From contig CAXKVV010001082.1 in the NCBI GenBank assembly GCA_964058805.1, positions 1 to 31,348 on the forward strand: DNA of 31,348 nucleotides, written 5' to 3'. The translations under genes and the position numbers were made by a program. The notes under the pieces are model-generated. The model was not told the DNA's origin, did not search any database, and saw only the letters and a list, made by a program, of their open reading frames with translations. The first letter of the stretch is position 1. The number at the start of each line of letters is the position of its first letter. This document shows positions 1 through 10,697 of the stretch, piece after piece. The DNA comes from Schoenoplectus triqueter. Taxonomy: Eukaryota; Streptophyta; Magnoliopsida; Poales; Cyperaceae.

Positions 1-300
1 ATGTATTTTAGTAAAATGCATCATTTTTTTCAGTATTAGAACCTTGTTATAATTTTGCAAATTTTAATACACTATGATCAATTTGGGAACTAAAAATGAC
101 ATTGGAAATTTCAACTAATTACGATTTCTCTATTATTTTTAATAAAACAGTTGCAAATTGGGAGCAAGAAAAAAGAAAATCATTCTTTACAAACACTAGT
201 TTCAGGGGTATTCTGTTTAGTACTTCGGTGCCTAACATTTTAGTCTCGGGAATAGCTACAACCTGATTTTGGCATTTATGTCTTGAATGGAAACGGTAAT
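1..300. other. AT-rich non-coding flank left of the copia insertion
   Basis: No exon, RNA gene or terminal repeat is recognisable here. The stretch is AT-rich. Together with DNA right of 5330 it formed one continuous sequence before the copia element inserted at the CTAAT target site. If the lipase-like exon at 5757 belongs to a real gene, this stretch would be intronic DNA of that gene. Confidence 0.5.
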
Positions 301-305
301 CTAAT
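301..305. repeat. Target-site duplication of the copia element (left copy)
   Basis: CTAAT immediately left of the LTR at 306. The same five bases follow the right LTR at 5326-5330. Five bases is the usual copia duplication size. Confidence 0.85.
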
Positions 306-473
306 TAAAGAAGAGATATTTGAATAAAATTAGGGTTAGCTATTAGAGTGGTTGTACCTTTATATATTGATTATGATAGAATTATAATTAGAAAACTATT
401 AATTAGAGAATTATTAATTGATTTCTCTAATTAATACTAATTGATATTAATTGATATTTTTTTATATTCAATA
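306..473 (-). repeat. 3' LTR of the copia element
   Basis: 168 bp copy at the element's 3' side. It aligns end to end with 5159-5325, sharing the TAAAGAAGAGAT edge, a central block around GATAGAATTATAATTA and the AATTGATTTCTCTAATTAAT block. On the minus strand its first two bases are TA where the other LTR has the canonical TG, a decayed terminus. The polypurine tract abuts it at 474. Confidence 0.9.
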
Positions 474-482
474 CTCCCTCAA
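474..482 (-). other. Polypurine tract of the copia element
   Basis: The minus strand reads TTGAGGGAG directly before the 3' LTR. This is the usual plant copia plus-strand priming site, slightly shortened. Confidence 0.75.
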
Positions 483-648
483 GATGGGCGATAGATATTG
501 ATCATCCCTATCTTGTTGTAGAAAATTTCATATTCTTTAGAACCCAGCCCTTTTGTTAGACAATCTGTTAATTGCTCTTCAGATTTTACACAGTTTAAAT
601 TTAAAACTCATGAATTCAATATCTCCTTGATGAAGAACCGATTAATTT

Positions 649-963
649 TCACATGCTTGGTGCGATCATGTTGGACCGGATTGTTTGCAATATTGATTGC
701 AGATTTACTATCATACCATATTGCAATGGTTCTCCTCTAAACAAACACAGCTCAGATAACAAACTCTTCACCCACATCATCTCACACAGACTCAATGCCA
801 TAGCCCTATACTCAGCCTCAGCTGAAGATTTGGCAATCACGTCTTGCTTCTTGCTCCTCCAAGCTACAAGATTGTCTCCAACATGTACACAATAACTGGT
901 CGTAGACCTGCGATCGTTCACACAACCAACCCAATCAACATCACAGTAGCCTTCAATTCTCAA
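649..963 (-). pseudogene. Copia RNase H domain fragment
   Basis: A 104-codon open stretch with the copia RNase H signature: a GYCDVDWVGC block (catalytic Asp), DRRSTTSY, VAWRSKKQ and AKSSAEAEYRAMA. It is the C-terminal end of the pol polyprotein and lies near the 3' LTR as expected. The frame breaks downstream of the motif, so this is a relic. In intact elements this domain degrades the RNA of the RNA-DNA hybrid during reverse transcription. Confidence 0.9.
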
Positions 964-1308
964 GTGTCTATTTCTCTTAAATCATAGTTTCTTCCCTGGA
1001 CTTCTTTTGATATACCTGAGTATCCTACGAACAACTTCCATGTGTTATTCTCTGGGATTATGTATGTACCTACTCACCACACTTACAGCATGAGTAATAT
1101 CAGGTCTGGTATGACACAGATAAATGAGTCGACCTACCAGTCTCTGATACTGCTCCTTGTCCACCGGATCACCTGCATCGGCACACAATTTATGATTCTA
1201 TTCAATTGGTGTACTGACAATCTTGCAACCTAACATTCATGTCCCTGAGAGGAGATCTAGAGCATATTTCCGCTGCGATAGCACTATGCCCTTCATCGAC
1301 CTTACAAT

Positions 1309-2168
1309 TTAAATTCCGAGAAAGTATTTTAACCGCCCCAGATCTTTAACCTCAATTTTTTTTCCAAGTTTCCCTTTTAACTGCAGGATCTCCTTCTCAT
1401 CATCACCAGTAATCACAATATCATCAACATAGACTGCAAGGATTGTGATACGATGTCCGTCATGCTTGTAAAATAAAGTGTGATCCCCACTACACTGCTT
1501 ATATCCCATACCACAAACAATCATTCTGAACCTGTCAAACCATGCTCTCAGAGACTTTCAATTCGTACAATGACTTCTTCAATTTACACACTTTCTCGGC
1601 TGACTGTGGTGTGACACATTCCGACGGGATCTCCATGTACACCTCTTCCTTGAGATCTCCATGTAAAAATGTATTATTGACATCTAACTGGTGTAGTGGC
1701 CAGTTGAAGTTGGTAGCACACGACATCAACATTCTCACAGTACCCATCTTCGCTCCTGGAGTAAAAGTCTCATCATAGTCAATATCATAAGTCTGACTAT
1801 ATCCTTTTTTTCCACCAGTCTCGTCTTGTACCTTTCCACCTTACCTTCTGGAGTCTGCTTGACAGTGTACACCCACTTGCATCCAACGACATGTTTCCCA
1901 CCTGATAGGTTTACCAATTCTCATGTGTCATTTTTTTTCAAAGTTTGGAGCTTCTCCTGCATAGCACACAACCATCTAGGATCTTGTTTCGTTGTCTGCC
2001 AATTGTTAGGTACATGCACTGAATGTAATGATGCAAGAAAGGATTTATATGCAGGTGAAATGGATGCATATGACACAAAATTTGAGATGTCAGTTTCCCA
2101 ACCAAACCTACTTGGAAGTCTACCCGCATTGACTCTAGTAGTCCTTCGAGGTAAGACATGAGGATCAA
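1309..2168 (-). pseudogene. Copia reverse transcriptase domain, frameshifted
   Basis: Reverse transcriptase spread over at least three frames on the minus strand. The N-terminal part (about 1735-1917) carries VGCKWVYTVKQTPEGKVERY. The middle (1535-1747) carries LDVNNTFLHGDLKEEVYMEIP-like sequence, where copia has an Asp-Val-x-x-AFLHG motif. The catalytic YVDD box sits at about 1410-1442 within YVDDIVITGDD. The two RT catalytic aspartates of YVDD are kept, but the breaks between segments make it non-functional. The 1938-2168 part is the poorly conserved linker between integrase and RT. Confidence 0.9.
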
Positions 2169-2358
2169 GAATGTTACCTATTGCTTATGAGGAAGATGTC
2201 GGAGAGGGATCTAGGGAGGAGTTAATTGGGGCATCTGCAGTAGTTGTGATTAGCAGATGTGAAGAGGCTAGTTGCTCACCTTGCTGTTGTTTATATCTCC
2301 GTTCATATACCCTCAACTCTCTTAGCTCGATCTATTAGTCATCCTGACTTTCAATCTC

Positions 2359-3699
2359 TCATGGCTCCCCCCGGCTTTCAGTCTCTGAAACCCCCTTATC
2401 ATCATCATCAGATACCTGAATAGGACAAGAAATCATATCAACCACAACTCCATTCACATTCTCCCCCTCTCTACTAGCACTAGTAGAGCCATTCTCAAAC
2501 ACCGAATCCAACTCCGAGCTTTTCCCATAAAATGGCTCGGATTCTCGAAAAGTCATATCTATACTAACAAATAATCTCCGCTCAGTAGGACACCAACACT
2601 TATATCCCTTCTGACGTGATAAATAACCTACAAAGATACACTTAATTGTTCGTGGATCCAACTTATCCACCGTCGGTATGTGATCTCTTACAAAATATGT
2701 ACATCCAAACACCCTAGGTGGTACAACAAACATATTAGATCCTAACAAAATCTCACACGGTGTTTTCATTCCTAAAATCCTTGATGGCATCCTATTGATT
2801 AAATAGGCAGCTGTCATAACTGCTTCACTCCACAATAACTTAGGTACATTCATTATCAGCATCAAAGAACGTGTCACCTCGGGTAGATGTTTGTTCTTAC
2901 TTTCCGCCATACCGTTCTGAGCTAGGGTGTCTGGACAGATAGTCTGATGCATAATTCCTTGACTTGTGGTGAGAGCCGCAAATTCTTTGTTGATGTACTC
3001 TGTCCCATTATCCGTCCGAAGAACCTTCACATGTGTTCCAAACTGAGTCTTCACATATGCTAAGATATCTTGAAAACACTTGTACACTTCAGACTTTTGT
3101 TTCATCATGTATATCCAGGTCATACGAGAGTGACAATCAATAAAAGTAATAAACCATCAGAATCCACTAACAGAACTCGTAGGACATTTTCCCCAAACAT
3201 CAGAATGAATAAGTGCAAATGGCTCCATACTTCGTAAACCACTTATTCTATAAGTAGAACGTGTCTGTTTTTCAAGTTCATAAGAATCACAAAAAAACTT
3301 CTGCCTATCTACTTTATTCATTAATTCAGGTTCAAGTTTATTCAAACTATCAAATGATAAATGTCCTAATCTACGATGTTGCAACATCACTTCTTCATGT
3401 CCTTCATTCACAACAGCAAGAAGAACAACCTCTCTATCCACGTACCATAGGTCATCACGCCTGACTTCAGTCCCAATCTTCCTCCCTGTTTCCCTTTCCT
3501 GAAAGATACACACATTTTTATCGAAAAGAATGGTGCAATTTAGTTGATCAACAAGGGAACTGACAGAAAGTAGATTAACTGGAAATGAAAGAACATGCAA
3601 TATTGATGACAGTGTGATAGATGGACTGCACCTAACCAAACTAATGCCACTAATGGGTTGTGATGTCCCATCAGCTGTCTGAACAGTTTCAGGACACAC
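2359..3699 (-). pseudogene. Copia protease C-terminal part, GAG-pre-integrase and integrase core, broken
   Basis: Two open stretches, 3157-3699 and 2359-3123. The first holds the region after the protease and the pre-integrase motif with HRRLGHLSFDSLNKL, followed by HSDVWG, which supplies the first integrase Asp. The second holds RTDNGTEYINKEF (second Asp) and the QNGMAESKNKHL block with the catalytic Glu, so the DDE triad is still readable. A break near 3130-3160 separates the first catalytic Asp from the other two. Downstream, FGCTYFVRDHIP-like and SRQKGYKCW-like blocks match the copia integrase C-terminal region. Confidence 0.9.
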
Positions 3700-4892
3700 A
3701 TACTTGCTTGGGTGGGTTTAGATACACATGGGTCTATGATCCAATCAATATGAGATTTAGTGGATACAAGTGCCTGAATACCTTTGTTGACATGAGCATA
3801 ACCAGCAAAATTACCAAAATGGGCAGCGGTGTCATCTAGATTTCCTTTAGAGCTCTCAACTTGTAATTTGAACCTTCTCAGCTCCTCTAGCTCTGTCATT
3901 TCAGCTGCATTTGCCCCAGTGATGTTATAAGAATCATCTGCTACTGCTAAATGAGCAACTCCTCGTCCACCACGTCCTTTGCCTCCTTGGCCGCCATGTC
4001 CACCTCTCTGTCCTCTACCTCCTCGGCCGCCACCAGTGTTGCGTGGTTGGAGACAGTTGTAGCCGAGATGCCCTTTCTTCTCACAGTTGTAACACTCTCG
4101 GTTTTCTCTAGCAGGTGCAGCCGGGACCACCAAGGCCGAGCGTACCACTGGTGTAGCCTCGCCCGTCATCACCTTCTGTCTGATCTCCTCTTGCTTCATC
4201 GATGCAATGGCCTCATCCAGTGATGAAAGAGAAGGTAAATGACACATTGCAGCCTTTCTTATTTCGAACCGTACATTCAGCCCCTTTAAGAAACAAGCTA
4301 CTCGCCTGCGCTCAAGATACTATCTTCCCGAGAGAATATCGTTGGGATTCTGCAAAACCAACATATCATAGTGATTGATGCACCGACTTTTCTCCTTGTA
4401 TGGTGGCATCAATCTTCTCTTCCACCTCCATCATCATCATTACACTCTCAGTTCCACAGTACATCCCGTCAATATTTTCTAGACATGCGCAACACTACTA
4501 ATGGACTCCACCATCCCAGCTATACTCGGAGAGACAAATGTCAACAACCAAGACACTATCAGCGAATTAGTATTGCTCCACATTCGTCATTCTGCACCCT
4601 CCTTATCCTCAGGCTCAGTGTATTCTCCGGTCACATATTTCTTAAGTCCTTTGACCCGAAGGTTTAATAGTGTCTTTCGAGACCAACTCAAATAGTTTCT
4701 CGTCCCCTCAAGCTTCATGTCATTAGACAACAACTCTATTCTTTGTATCACCTGTGACGGATCCGATATAGATACTATCTTATCAGATGAGTTGTCTTCC
4801 AATTTGACATGAAATATTCTGGTCATCCCCTCCATAATCTCCTTCAATTCCTGACTAGTCACAGGTATTTTCATTCTCACAACACAATCCAA
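3700..4892 (-). pseudogene. Copia gag, zinc knuckle and protease active-site region, broken
   Basis: The gag N-terminus starts at the ATG at 4890-4892. It contains the LEGTRNYLSWSRKTL block typical of copia gag (UBN2-type), but the frame stops near 4587. Gag resumes in another frame, leading to a CCHC zinc knuckle (CYNCEKKGHLGYNC) at about 4067-4108, then a Gly/Arg-rich stretch. The protease active site near 3721-3745 reads WIIDPCVS where copia proteases have a D-S/T-G-A core. The Asp is kept but the next residues are changed, so the protease would be dead even without the frame breaks. Confidence 0.85.
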
Positions 4893-5066
4893 AAAATAAC
4901 AGACTCACACATAAACCGTGCGCACACACGCGATCATGACCTTCACCATTTATCAGACACAACAAAACTCAAAACGAACACGAAAATGTGATATACTCTC
5001 AACATATTTTTTTCTTCCTCTTTTTTTAGAACAACCACAAATTAATGAACACGCCAAAAAAATGAG

Positions 5067-5106
5067 TACTGTAGATGCGTGATACTGTAGCGGCGCGGTA
5101 CTGTAG
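5067..5106 (-). repeat. Three TACTGTAG copies at an exact 16 bp period in the copia leader
   Basis: TACTGTAG occurs at 5067-5074, 5083-5090 and 5099-5106, each exactly 16 bp apart, between the PBS and gag. The minus-strand reading is CTACAGTA. The role is unknown; it lies in the untranslated leader of the element. Confidence 0.8.
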
Positions 5107-5143
5107 CAGTGGCATGTCAGGCAAGGGAGCCGTTAGAGGCCGT

Positions 5144-5156
5144 GGCTCTGATACCA
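5144..5156 (-). other. Primer-binding site (initiator tRNA-Met type)
   Basis: The minus strand reads TGGTATCAGAGCC two bases inside the 5' LTR. This is the standard plant copia site complementary to the 3' end of initiator methionine tRNA, and it fixes both element orientation and LTR edge. Confidence 0.95.
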
Positions 5157-5158
5157 TA

Positions 5159-5325
5159 TAAAGAAGAGATGATTTGAATAAAATTAGAGTTAGCCTCTGA
5201 TAAGTTATCCCTTTGTATATTAACTGTGATAGAATTATAATTATGAAACTATTAATTAGAGAATCACTAATTGATTTCTCTAATTAATATTAATTGATAC
5301 TAATTGATACTTTTTATATTTAACA
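5159..5325 (-). repeat. 5' LTR of the copia element
   Basis: 167 bp. On the minus strand it starts TGTTAAATAT and ends at the PBS spacer. It is the partner of 306-473, with about 85 percent identity by eye. It contains an AT-rich palindrome-like AATTGATTTCTCTAATTAAT block present in both copies. Confidence 0.9.
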
Positions 5326-5756
5326 CTAATTAGCTGAGGGATCTGTTTGTTGCAACTACTGAATCTATCAGGTCTGTTAGTTTGATGAGGGAGACTTGAA
5401 ACGACCATATCTCTCCTTGTTTGTAGCTTATTAATATATAGAGTTCCTAACTGTACACCAAGTAGAGTGTTTCAGATCATCTCATCTCCAATGTCATCCT
5501 TATCATTAATAATCTAGACATCCGTTTAAGTTGTGTGCACCTAATTTATTCTAGAAACACAAAAAACATCAGTTGATGGGTGATTATAGTACATAGAAGG
5601 CACAAATGTCACTTTGCTCTCCAAAAAATGGTGTTTCATTATGTAAAAAGGAGATATTTGGGCAATACCTCCCATGGTTGCAAGCAAAGAAAAATAAAGG
5701 ACTACACTGAACTGTTTATTCTAATAACATCTGTTATTTTTGTTAATTCCAAGCAG
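5326..5756. other. Non-coding stretch between copia element and lipase-like exon
   Basis: It begins with the right CTAAT target duplication. I see no exon. The last 30 bases are pyrimidine-rich and end in CAG at 5754-5756, a plausible 3' splice site for the exon that follows, so this is most likely intron. Confidence 0.5.
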
Positions 5757-6179
5757 AGGTTACTCTATTCTCCCTTAGGCAGGACTTACATTGTCCAACC
5801 TGACAAAAGACTATCCCCGCCACACCCGCTCCTTCCAGAAGGTGCCGCTTTCTACATGCTTGAAAAAACGTACGCTCCATCAAAATCAACCTTTGCAAGC
5901 GCATTGCACGCCTTCCTAAACTCGCCTCACCCACTTGAGACACTAAGCGATCTAAAAGCGTACGGCTCCGATGGGACAATCTTGCGAGACCATGAGTCAA
6001 GCAACTACTTCAGAGCAATAGATGGAGTGCTGAGGCTGCACATGAGAAAGGTGGTGCGCAGGTCTAGTAGGTCCGAGGAAAGTTTGAGCAATTGGTGGCC
6101 GTTTATTGCTGGGCACCACAAAGAGGATGGTATTGTGCATAGTTCTGATCCTGGTAAACAACTGGTAAGCGAGGTGTAA
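5757..6179 (+). CDS. 3' exon of a class-3 lipase-type alpha/beta hydrolase (CaM-binding heat-shock-protein-like), partial
   Basis: An open stretch with strong protein character: SPLGRTYIVQPDKRLSPPHP, then LNSPHPLETLSDLKAYGSDG, TILRDHESSNYFRAIDGVLR and a Trp-rich NWWPFIAGHH block, ending at a stop after LVSEV. From memory this matches the C-terminal region of plant class-3 lipase proteins, the group that includes a calmodulin-binding heat-shock protein. The catalytic Ser (GHSLG) and N-terminal lipase domain are not in the window. The exon start is set by CAG at 5754-5756; codons upstream of it (from 5580) show no family likeness. It is either the last exon of a gene whose earlier exons lie beyond the left edge, with the copia element in its intron, or a gene fragment. 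The family call is moderate, partial status is clear. Confidence 0.6.
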   Translation, partial: RLLYSPLGRTYIVQPDKRLSPPHPLLPEGAAFYMLEKTYAPSKSTFASALHAFLNSPHPLETLSDLKAYGSDGTILRDHESSNYFRAIDGVLRLHMRKVVRRSSRSEESLSNWWPFIAGHHKEDGIVHSSDPGKQLVSEV

Positions 6180-7263
6180 ATTATAAATTTATAACAGTTG
6201 CCCCTTGACCCCATTGATTCCGAGGCTTTGTGCATACAGAGGCTGGTACATGGAGATGGGCATGCCATATCTTTGTTTTTTGTAGTAAATGTATGTTCTT
6301 TTACTGGCATTTGTCATGTTCTTTTACAACCAAATGGTATAAATAATAATTTCATGATCAAGCTTATCTTTTTCAAGTTTCCACCAGTGTATAACATTAG
6401 ATCTATGTGACAATCCTCATAGAAGTTGCAAGTAATCACGCACTGCTCATGGGTAAAGATCAGTTAGCACAACTTATTTTCCAATTATCCAGTGCAGCAC
6501 TGCACGTCTGATCGCAAGCACTCTTATATGCATTTCGCACAACTTATTCAATGTAGGAAAAAATGAGAACTATCCTTCTCAGTTTTGCACCAAATTCGGA
6601 GCTTTAGATTAAGTTCTAGAACTATTGTTGTTCTAAGTATTAAGAAGAAAAGGGGGAAAAAGCAAAATAAAGCTAAGAATGATGAAACCTGAATTGCTTT
6701 ATTTGAACAGTTGAATGTTCATTTCATTTTTTACGTCTTGTATAAACTCTAAAAATTGGGTTTCAAATTATATAAATTCAATATAGTTGATGAATCAGTG
6801 GTTTCTCTAAAATTCAGATCTTGCCCAGATAGTATTAGCAAGACTTCAGTTAATTAAAGCCCCACGCTTCAACAGATTTAGAATGGTGTAAGTTAATTTA
6901 TACTATTAGTAATTATGTTTGAGCTAATAACGCTCCAAAATAATCAACTCCCATCTTCTTCTTTTCTTTTCTTTTTTGCTTAATTCCCCCACTGAAGCCC
7001 ATGCATAGAAACAGAAGACTTCTGTTAAGAAAAGTTAATTAATTTTCATGTAAGATTAGACCTGATTGGCACTTGCCCCTATTGATGCCAAGGATTTATA
7101 TACATTTAATATGTTCCCATTTTATTCTTTTAAGTTTGAATTTCGAAAAGAAAAACATACAATTTGTTTGTTGACCTTTTGTCTATTTATCCCGAAGTGG
7201 ATTGTCCCGAAATATGTCTCAAACTATTTGAACTTGAAATACTATTTCAAGTTCTGATATAGG
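6180..7263. other. AT-rich non-coding DNA with possible polyA signals and a 25 bp palindrome
   Basis: Downstream of the lipase-like stop. Short AATAAA-like motifs (near 6664) could end its transcript. Two short similar passages, at about 6198-6235 (TTGCCCCTTGACCCCATTGA) and 7066-7092 (ACTTGCCCCTATTGATGCCA), share a word but no convincing gene. A perfect hairpin lies at 7230-7254. Confidence 0.4.
7230..7254. repeat. Perfect 25 bp palindrome
   Basis: Arms GAACTTGAAATA and TATTTCAAGTTC flank a single C. It is followed directly by GTTCTGATAT, which loosely resembles an inverted copia primer-binding site. Confidence 0.9.
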
Positions 7264-7803
7264 TGTTCACTCTGATAAGCAAGAACAGACGAAGAACTGA
7301 ATAAAAATGAAAATAAAACAAGTTACTAGATTTGAGAGAAGGAATAGAGTGATCTGAAAGCTATATTTTTATAACTCAAGTGTGTTTACAAAGTATTTTT
7401 TTCTCTTTTATTTCTACGTCACACTACTTATCTATTTATAGTGCTCGGTGTCATTAATGCACCTGTAATTTCATACAATCAATCTAATTCTAGCTATCTT
7501 AGCTATACAGTGATATTAATTATTTAGCCACACTTCTGTCAATTTTACTATTGCTTTCATTAGCTATCTCTGACGCATGTGCCGGATGTCAAAAGTGTCA
7601 TGCGTCATCCATCTCGAGTTCATCTCAAGTTTCCTGGTGTTCCTGAGCTATTAGACTCTGATTCATCTCGAGTTTTGTCTTTGACACTCGCTCGTCTTTG
7701 GTGATGTTGCTTTTTTGGGTTCGAAATGGAGTATCTCGAGGTGGTCGAGTTTCCGAGTTCTTAGTCATTCAGAATCAGAATTTGAAGTTCACTACTTCCA
7801 ACA
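7264..7803 (-). mobile_element. Probable copia LTR remnant
   Basis: Starts TGTTCACTCT and ends CTTCCAACA on the plus strand, matching TGTT...AACA LTR ends. On the minus strand it holds a TATA-like CACTATAAATAG (about 7431-7442), placed as a promoter would be in an LTR. The bases left of it on the minus strand, TATATCAGAACTTG, resemble a decayed TGGTATCAGAGC primer site. No second LTR was found and no target duplication is certain. An alternative left edge at 7169 with TTGTT flanks is also possible. Confidence 0.4.
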
Positions 7804-8899
7804 TTGTTAATCTTACGTGGCAACAAGGCAAGAAAACCAAAGATCCGGTTTCCCTAATTACAAGGATAAAAGAACTAACTAGTAGTTCATAGTTGTCTTT
7901 TATCATTATTAACGTCACATAATCAATCAAGCTGCTGATGATGGTAACAGTTAGATATTGCGTTGAAAAATATTAGCAATATGCGCTCTTATCATTGGGT
8001 GCATATATTTATATTTTTTTCACAACACGTACCAATATTTATAAATGAAGAAACTAAATTCACAATGTGTGGGACAAAACTCATACTTTGACAACATGTA
8101 TTTGAATATTGAGAGCATTGTATTTACTAAATTATATCGTTTAAGTTAAAAAGAAAGAGAAAGTGTGAAAGATGATAGAAGTTCGCAATAATTGAACATT
8201 TTAAATATTTAATTATTCTGAGGTCCGACAGATAAATTCAATAGAGACTGACAGATTTGATATTTCTAGTCCGTGAAAAATTAGGTTAAGTTCTTTGACA
8301 CTCGACGAAGGTCAAGTTCTTTGACACTCGACAGATACTAACTTGTCGTAAACCTTTCAAGATCAAATAATAACACTTTCGTATCTTGAACAATCTCTTT
8401 GAGTTTTGGTATTAGTTTTTTAAGACGCGCTTAATCTCTCGATTCAAGTAAATTTTCACCTTTTGAGTATTACTTTGGTCTATCTATCGACTTTTGACCC
8501 ACCTTTGTAGCTCAATCAAGTGGTGCAATTATATTTGACTCGAACAAAATCAATACTATGTATGACCACTACTTACGGATTATATCGAAATCAATACAAC
8601 AACTCAATCAAAATATATAAATAATGCACAACATACAAAATCACAAGCTATAGTCAAAACCCCAAATATCATGTCATCATAGCCTTAAAAATAAACGGAT
8701 CTAACCGATCATGGCTAGATCTATCAAAGCAAAGATGGTGAGTACCAAATACATCAAACGACAACAAACAACAAATAAAGTATAAAACTAAAATTTGACT
8801 GCTGGCCTAGCGTGTCGCTCGAATCTTTGACTCTGATCTCCACTCCTTGGCTTTGATCTCCTTCAAAATGCATGGAACACACCCCAAGAAAGGTCTAAT
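7804..8899. other. AT-rich intergenic DNA with a short tandem duplication
   Basis: No gene is recognised. At 8288-8306 and 8314-8332 a 19 bp word (AAGTTCTTTGACACTCGAC) is repeated with a 26 bp period; a shorter related TTTGACACTCG occurs near 7679. The remainder is low-information AT-rich sequence, probably old repeat debris. Confidence 0.4.
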
Positions 8900-8919
8900 C
8901 ACTATGAAGGAAAATAAGT

Positions 8920-9220
8920 TTGATAACGGTTGTTGATTAAGTTTAACAACGGTTAATGAACCGTTAGTAAAGGAGGGTGTCAGGAAAAATATTTAAAATT
9001 ATTGTCAAATATGTAGTGACAACAAAATAGGAAGTAGGTTATGACAACGGTTATTTAAAAGAACCATTATTAAATAAGATTTTAACAATGATTTTACGAT
9101 GCTAACCGTTGTAAAATAGTTATTTTGTAACAATTATTAAGTTAGAACTGTTGTCAAATGTCATTTTTTTAAAATTTAAATAATATTTTACAACGGTTTT
9201 CTATTAGAACCATTGTTAAA
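8920..9220. repeat. Left subterminal repeat array of the CACTA element
   Basis: At least six alternating words of the type AACAACGGTT ... AACCATTGTTAAA, arranged as imperfect inverted pairs a few bases apart. The right end has the mirror array. Confidence 0.8.
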
Positions 9221-9269
9221 TATATTTTTTTATAAAAAAATAGTTGTTTCTCGCTGCTAGCCCAGATTG

Positions 9270-9700
9270 CTAGCATATATATATATATATATAATTCATA
9301 TATGTAACACACATATATTTTATAAAATTAATTTATATATGCATTACACATGCATATATCACAAACAATTAACATATATATCACACATACATATATCACA
9401 AACAATTAATATATGCATCACACATGCATCACAAACAATTAATATATGCATCACACACCTACATCACAAACAATAAAAATTAACATCACACATGCATCAT
9501 AAATAATTAACATATATATACATCACAAACAATTAACATATGCATCACATACCTGCATCACAAAACAATTGACATATACATATCACACATGCACCATAAA
9601 TTAACGTATACATCACACACATGCATCACAAATTAATAATTAACATATATAATTATATATCATCTAAATATATCAAAGTAACACATATCACAATATATCA
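9270..9700. repeat. AT-rich minisatellite inside the CACTA element
   Basis: Begins with a TA run (9276-9292) and continues as degenerate tandem units rich in CATCACACATGCA, TATATCACAAACAATTAA and similar words. The short open frame over this stretch is a by-product of the repeat and not a gene. Confidence 0.85.
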
Positions 9701-9850
9701 AAATATAAAAGTATCCATATCACAACATATCACAAAGTTTAACAGATAGTGGTCCATATCATTCCATATCAAAGTAACACCCCGGTCTTTGCCTTACCCG
9801 GATGACTCAGTGCCCTTCGAGTTCCCTCCACCCCATCGATTATAGTATGA

Positions 9851-10535
9851 TCAGATTATGTCTATGCCCCAGACCAGAGATTTGCGAGCCAAATCCTCAG
9901 TCTCAAACTTCCTCTGCCGGTTTCGCAAATAATGGTAGTCATTTTCAAAAGGGGATGATAGGTCAATGACGGTCCGGTCGATAACAGTGACGAAAATCTG
10001 TTTCCAAAAATCTCCTACGTGCACCATCATCGATTTTGATATTATCTGCCCATCATGGCAGTCCACCATTGCGTAGACCGCCCTTCTATTCGGCCCGTCA
10101 AACGATACGTCGTCGAGGAAGACCGGTTCACCGAAGTCTTCGAGGATCCATGTTGTCATCGCCCTAGACCACAGTCTAAGCGGTATATTCTTCAGGTGTA
10201 CTATCACTCGGACGGTAATTGGTCTTGGTCGTTCAGGATCCCCTTCAGATTTCTCAACAGAGACTTCATAGGTAGGGCCCCACTCCCTGCTCTCCGTAAT
10301 GATGTCCCGTGGGGAGAGTTCGTTCGGTGTGTCTATAATAAAATCCCTATCTATGAGTCTCACCGTCGGGAGTACCTATTCTAAGGGTCCATATCGCTGC
10401 ACAATGTACCATCGAATGCGGTTTATGGATCGATCGGTGTTGGTATGTCAGTAGGTTACCAATATTGTCCGGTCCCAGGATGCGTCTTCCCCCAACACAT
10501 ACGGCCGGTCTAGGTACAGTGTCGAGAGGTTTCAC
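9851..10535 (-). pseudogene. DUF4283-like TE-associated coding fragment captured in the CACTA element
   Basis: The main open stretch is 9851-10363 (170 codons): IDTPNELSPRDIITESREW, then VIVHLKNIPLRLWSR and an FGEPVFLDDVSFDGPNRRAVYA-like block. The 'hydrophobic-IPLxLW ... FGxP ... RxxVYAxV' pattern resembles the DUF4283 domain found in plant retroelement and transposon-borne proteins. Upstream, the same frame is stopped near 10385, and protein-like sequence continues in another frame to 10535 (VPRPAVCVGGRRILGPDN), so the gene is broken. Base composition is richer in GC than the surrounding repeat, which suits a captured exon. The family assignment is tentative. Confidence 0.5.
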
Positions 10536-10697
10536 TGTCGCGAAGCGTAAATGTAGCGCTCCATCTTTTTGAGAAAGTTCTGATAAAAGAGGTAAGAAAT
10601 TGTAACAAACCTAAAGAGAGGGAAGGGGATCAAAGAGGAGATCAACAATAAACTTGAAGAAAAGCGGATCAAAGAGGCAACACCAACTTAAACAGTG

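Larger units (their letters stand above)
306..5325 (-). mobile_element. Ty1-copia LTR retrotransposon, full structure, decayed coding region
   Basis: Minus-strand element of about 5.0 kb. It has two LTRs (306-473 and 5159-5325), a primer-binding site next to the right LTR, a polypurine tract next to the left LTR, and a 5 bp target duplication, CTAAT on the plus strand, at 301-305 and 5326-5330. Read on the minus strand, the domain order is gag, zinc knuckle, protease, integrase, reverse transcriptase, RNase H, which is the copia order (integrase before RT). The polyprotein is split over several frames by stops and shifts, so the copy cannot be autonomous. The two LTRs differ at roughly 15 percent of positions by eye, so the insertion is old. 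The superfamily is certain; the lineage is not determined. Confidence 0.95.

Noticed and set aside
7169..7803. Alternative LTR edges with TTGTT flanks
   Set aside because: TTGTT is low-complexity and the TGTTCACT edge at 7264 fits LTR form and the adjacent primer-site-like word better.
9267..9476. 69-codon frame with repeating IHICITH-like peptide
   Set aside because: Produced by the AT-rich minisatellite in the CACTA element.
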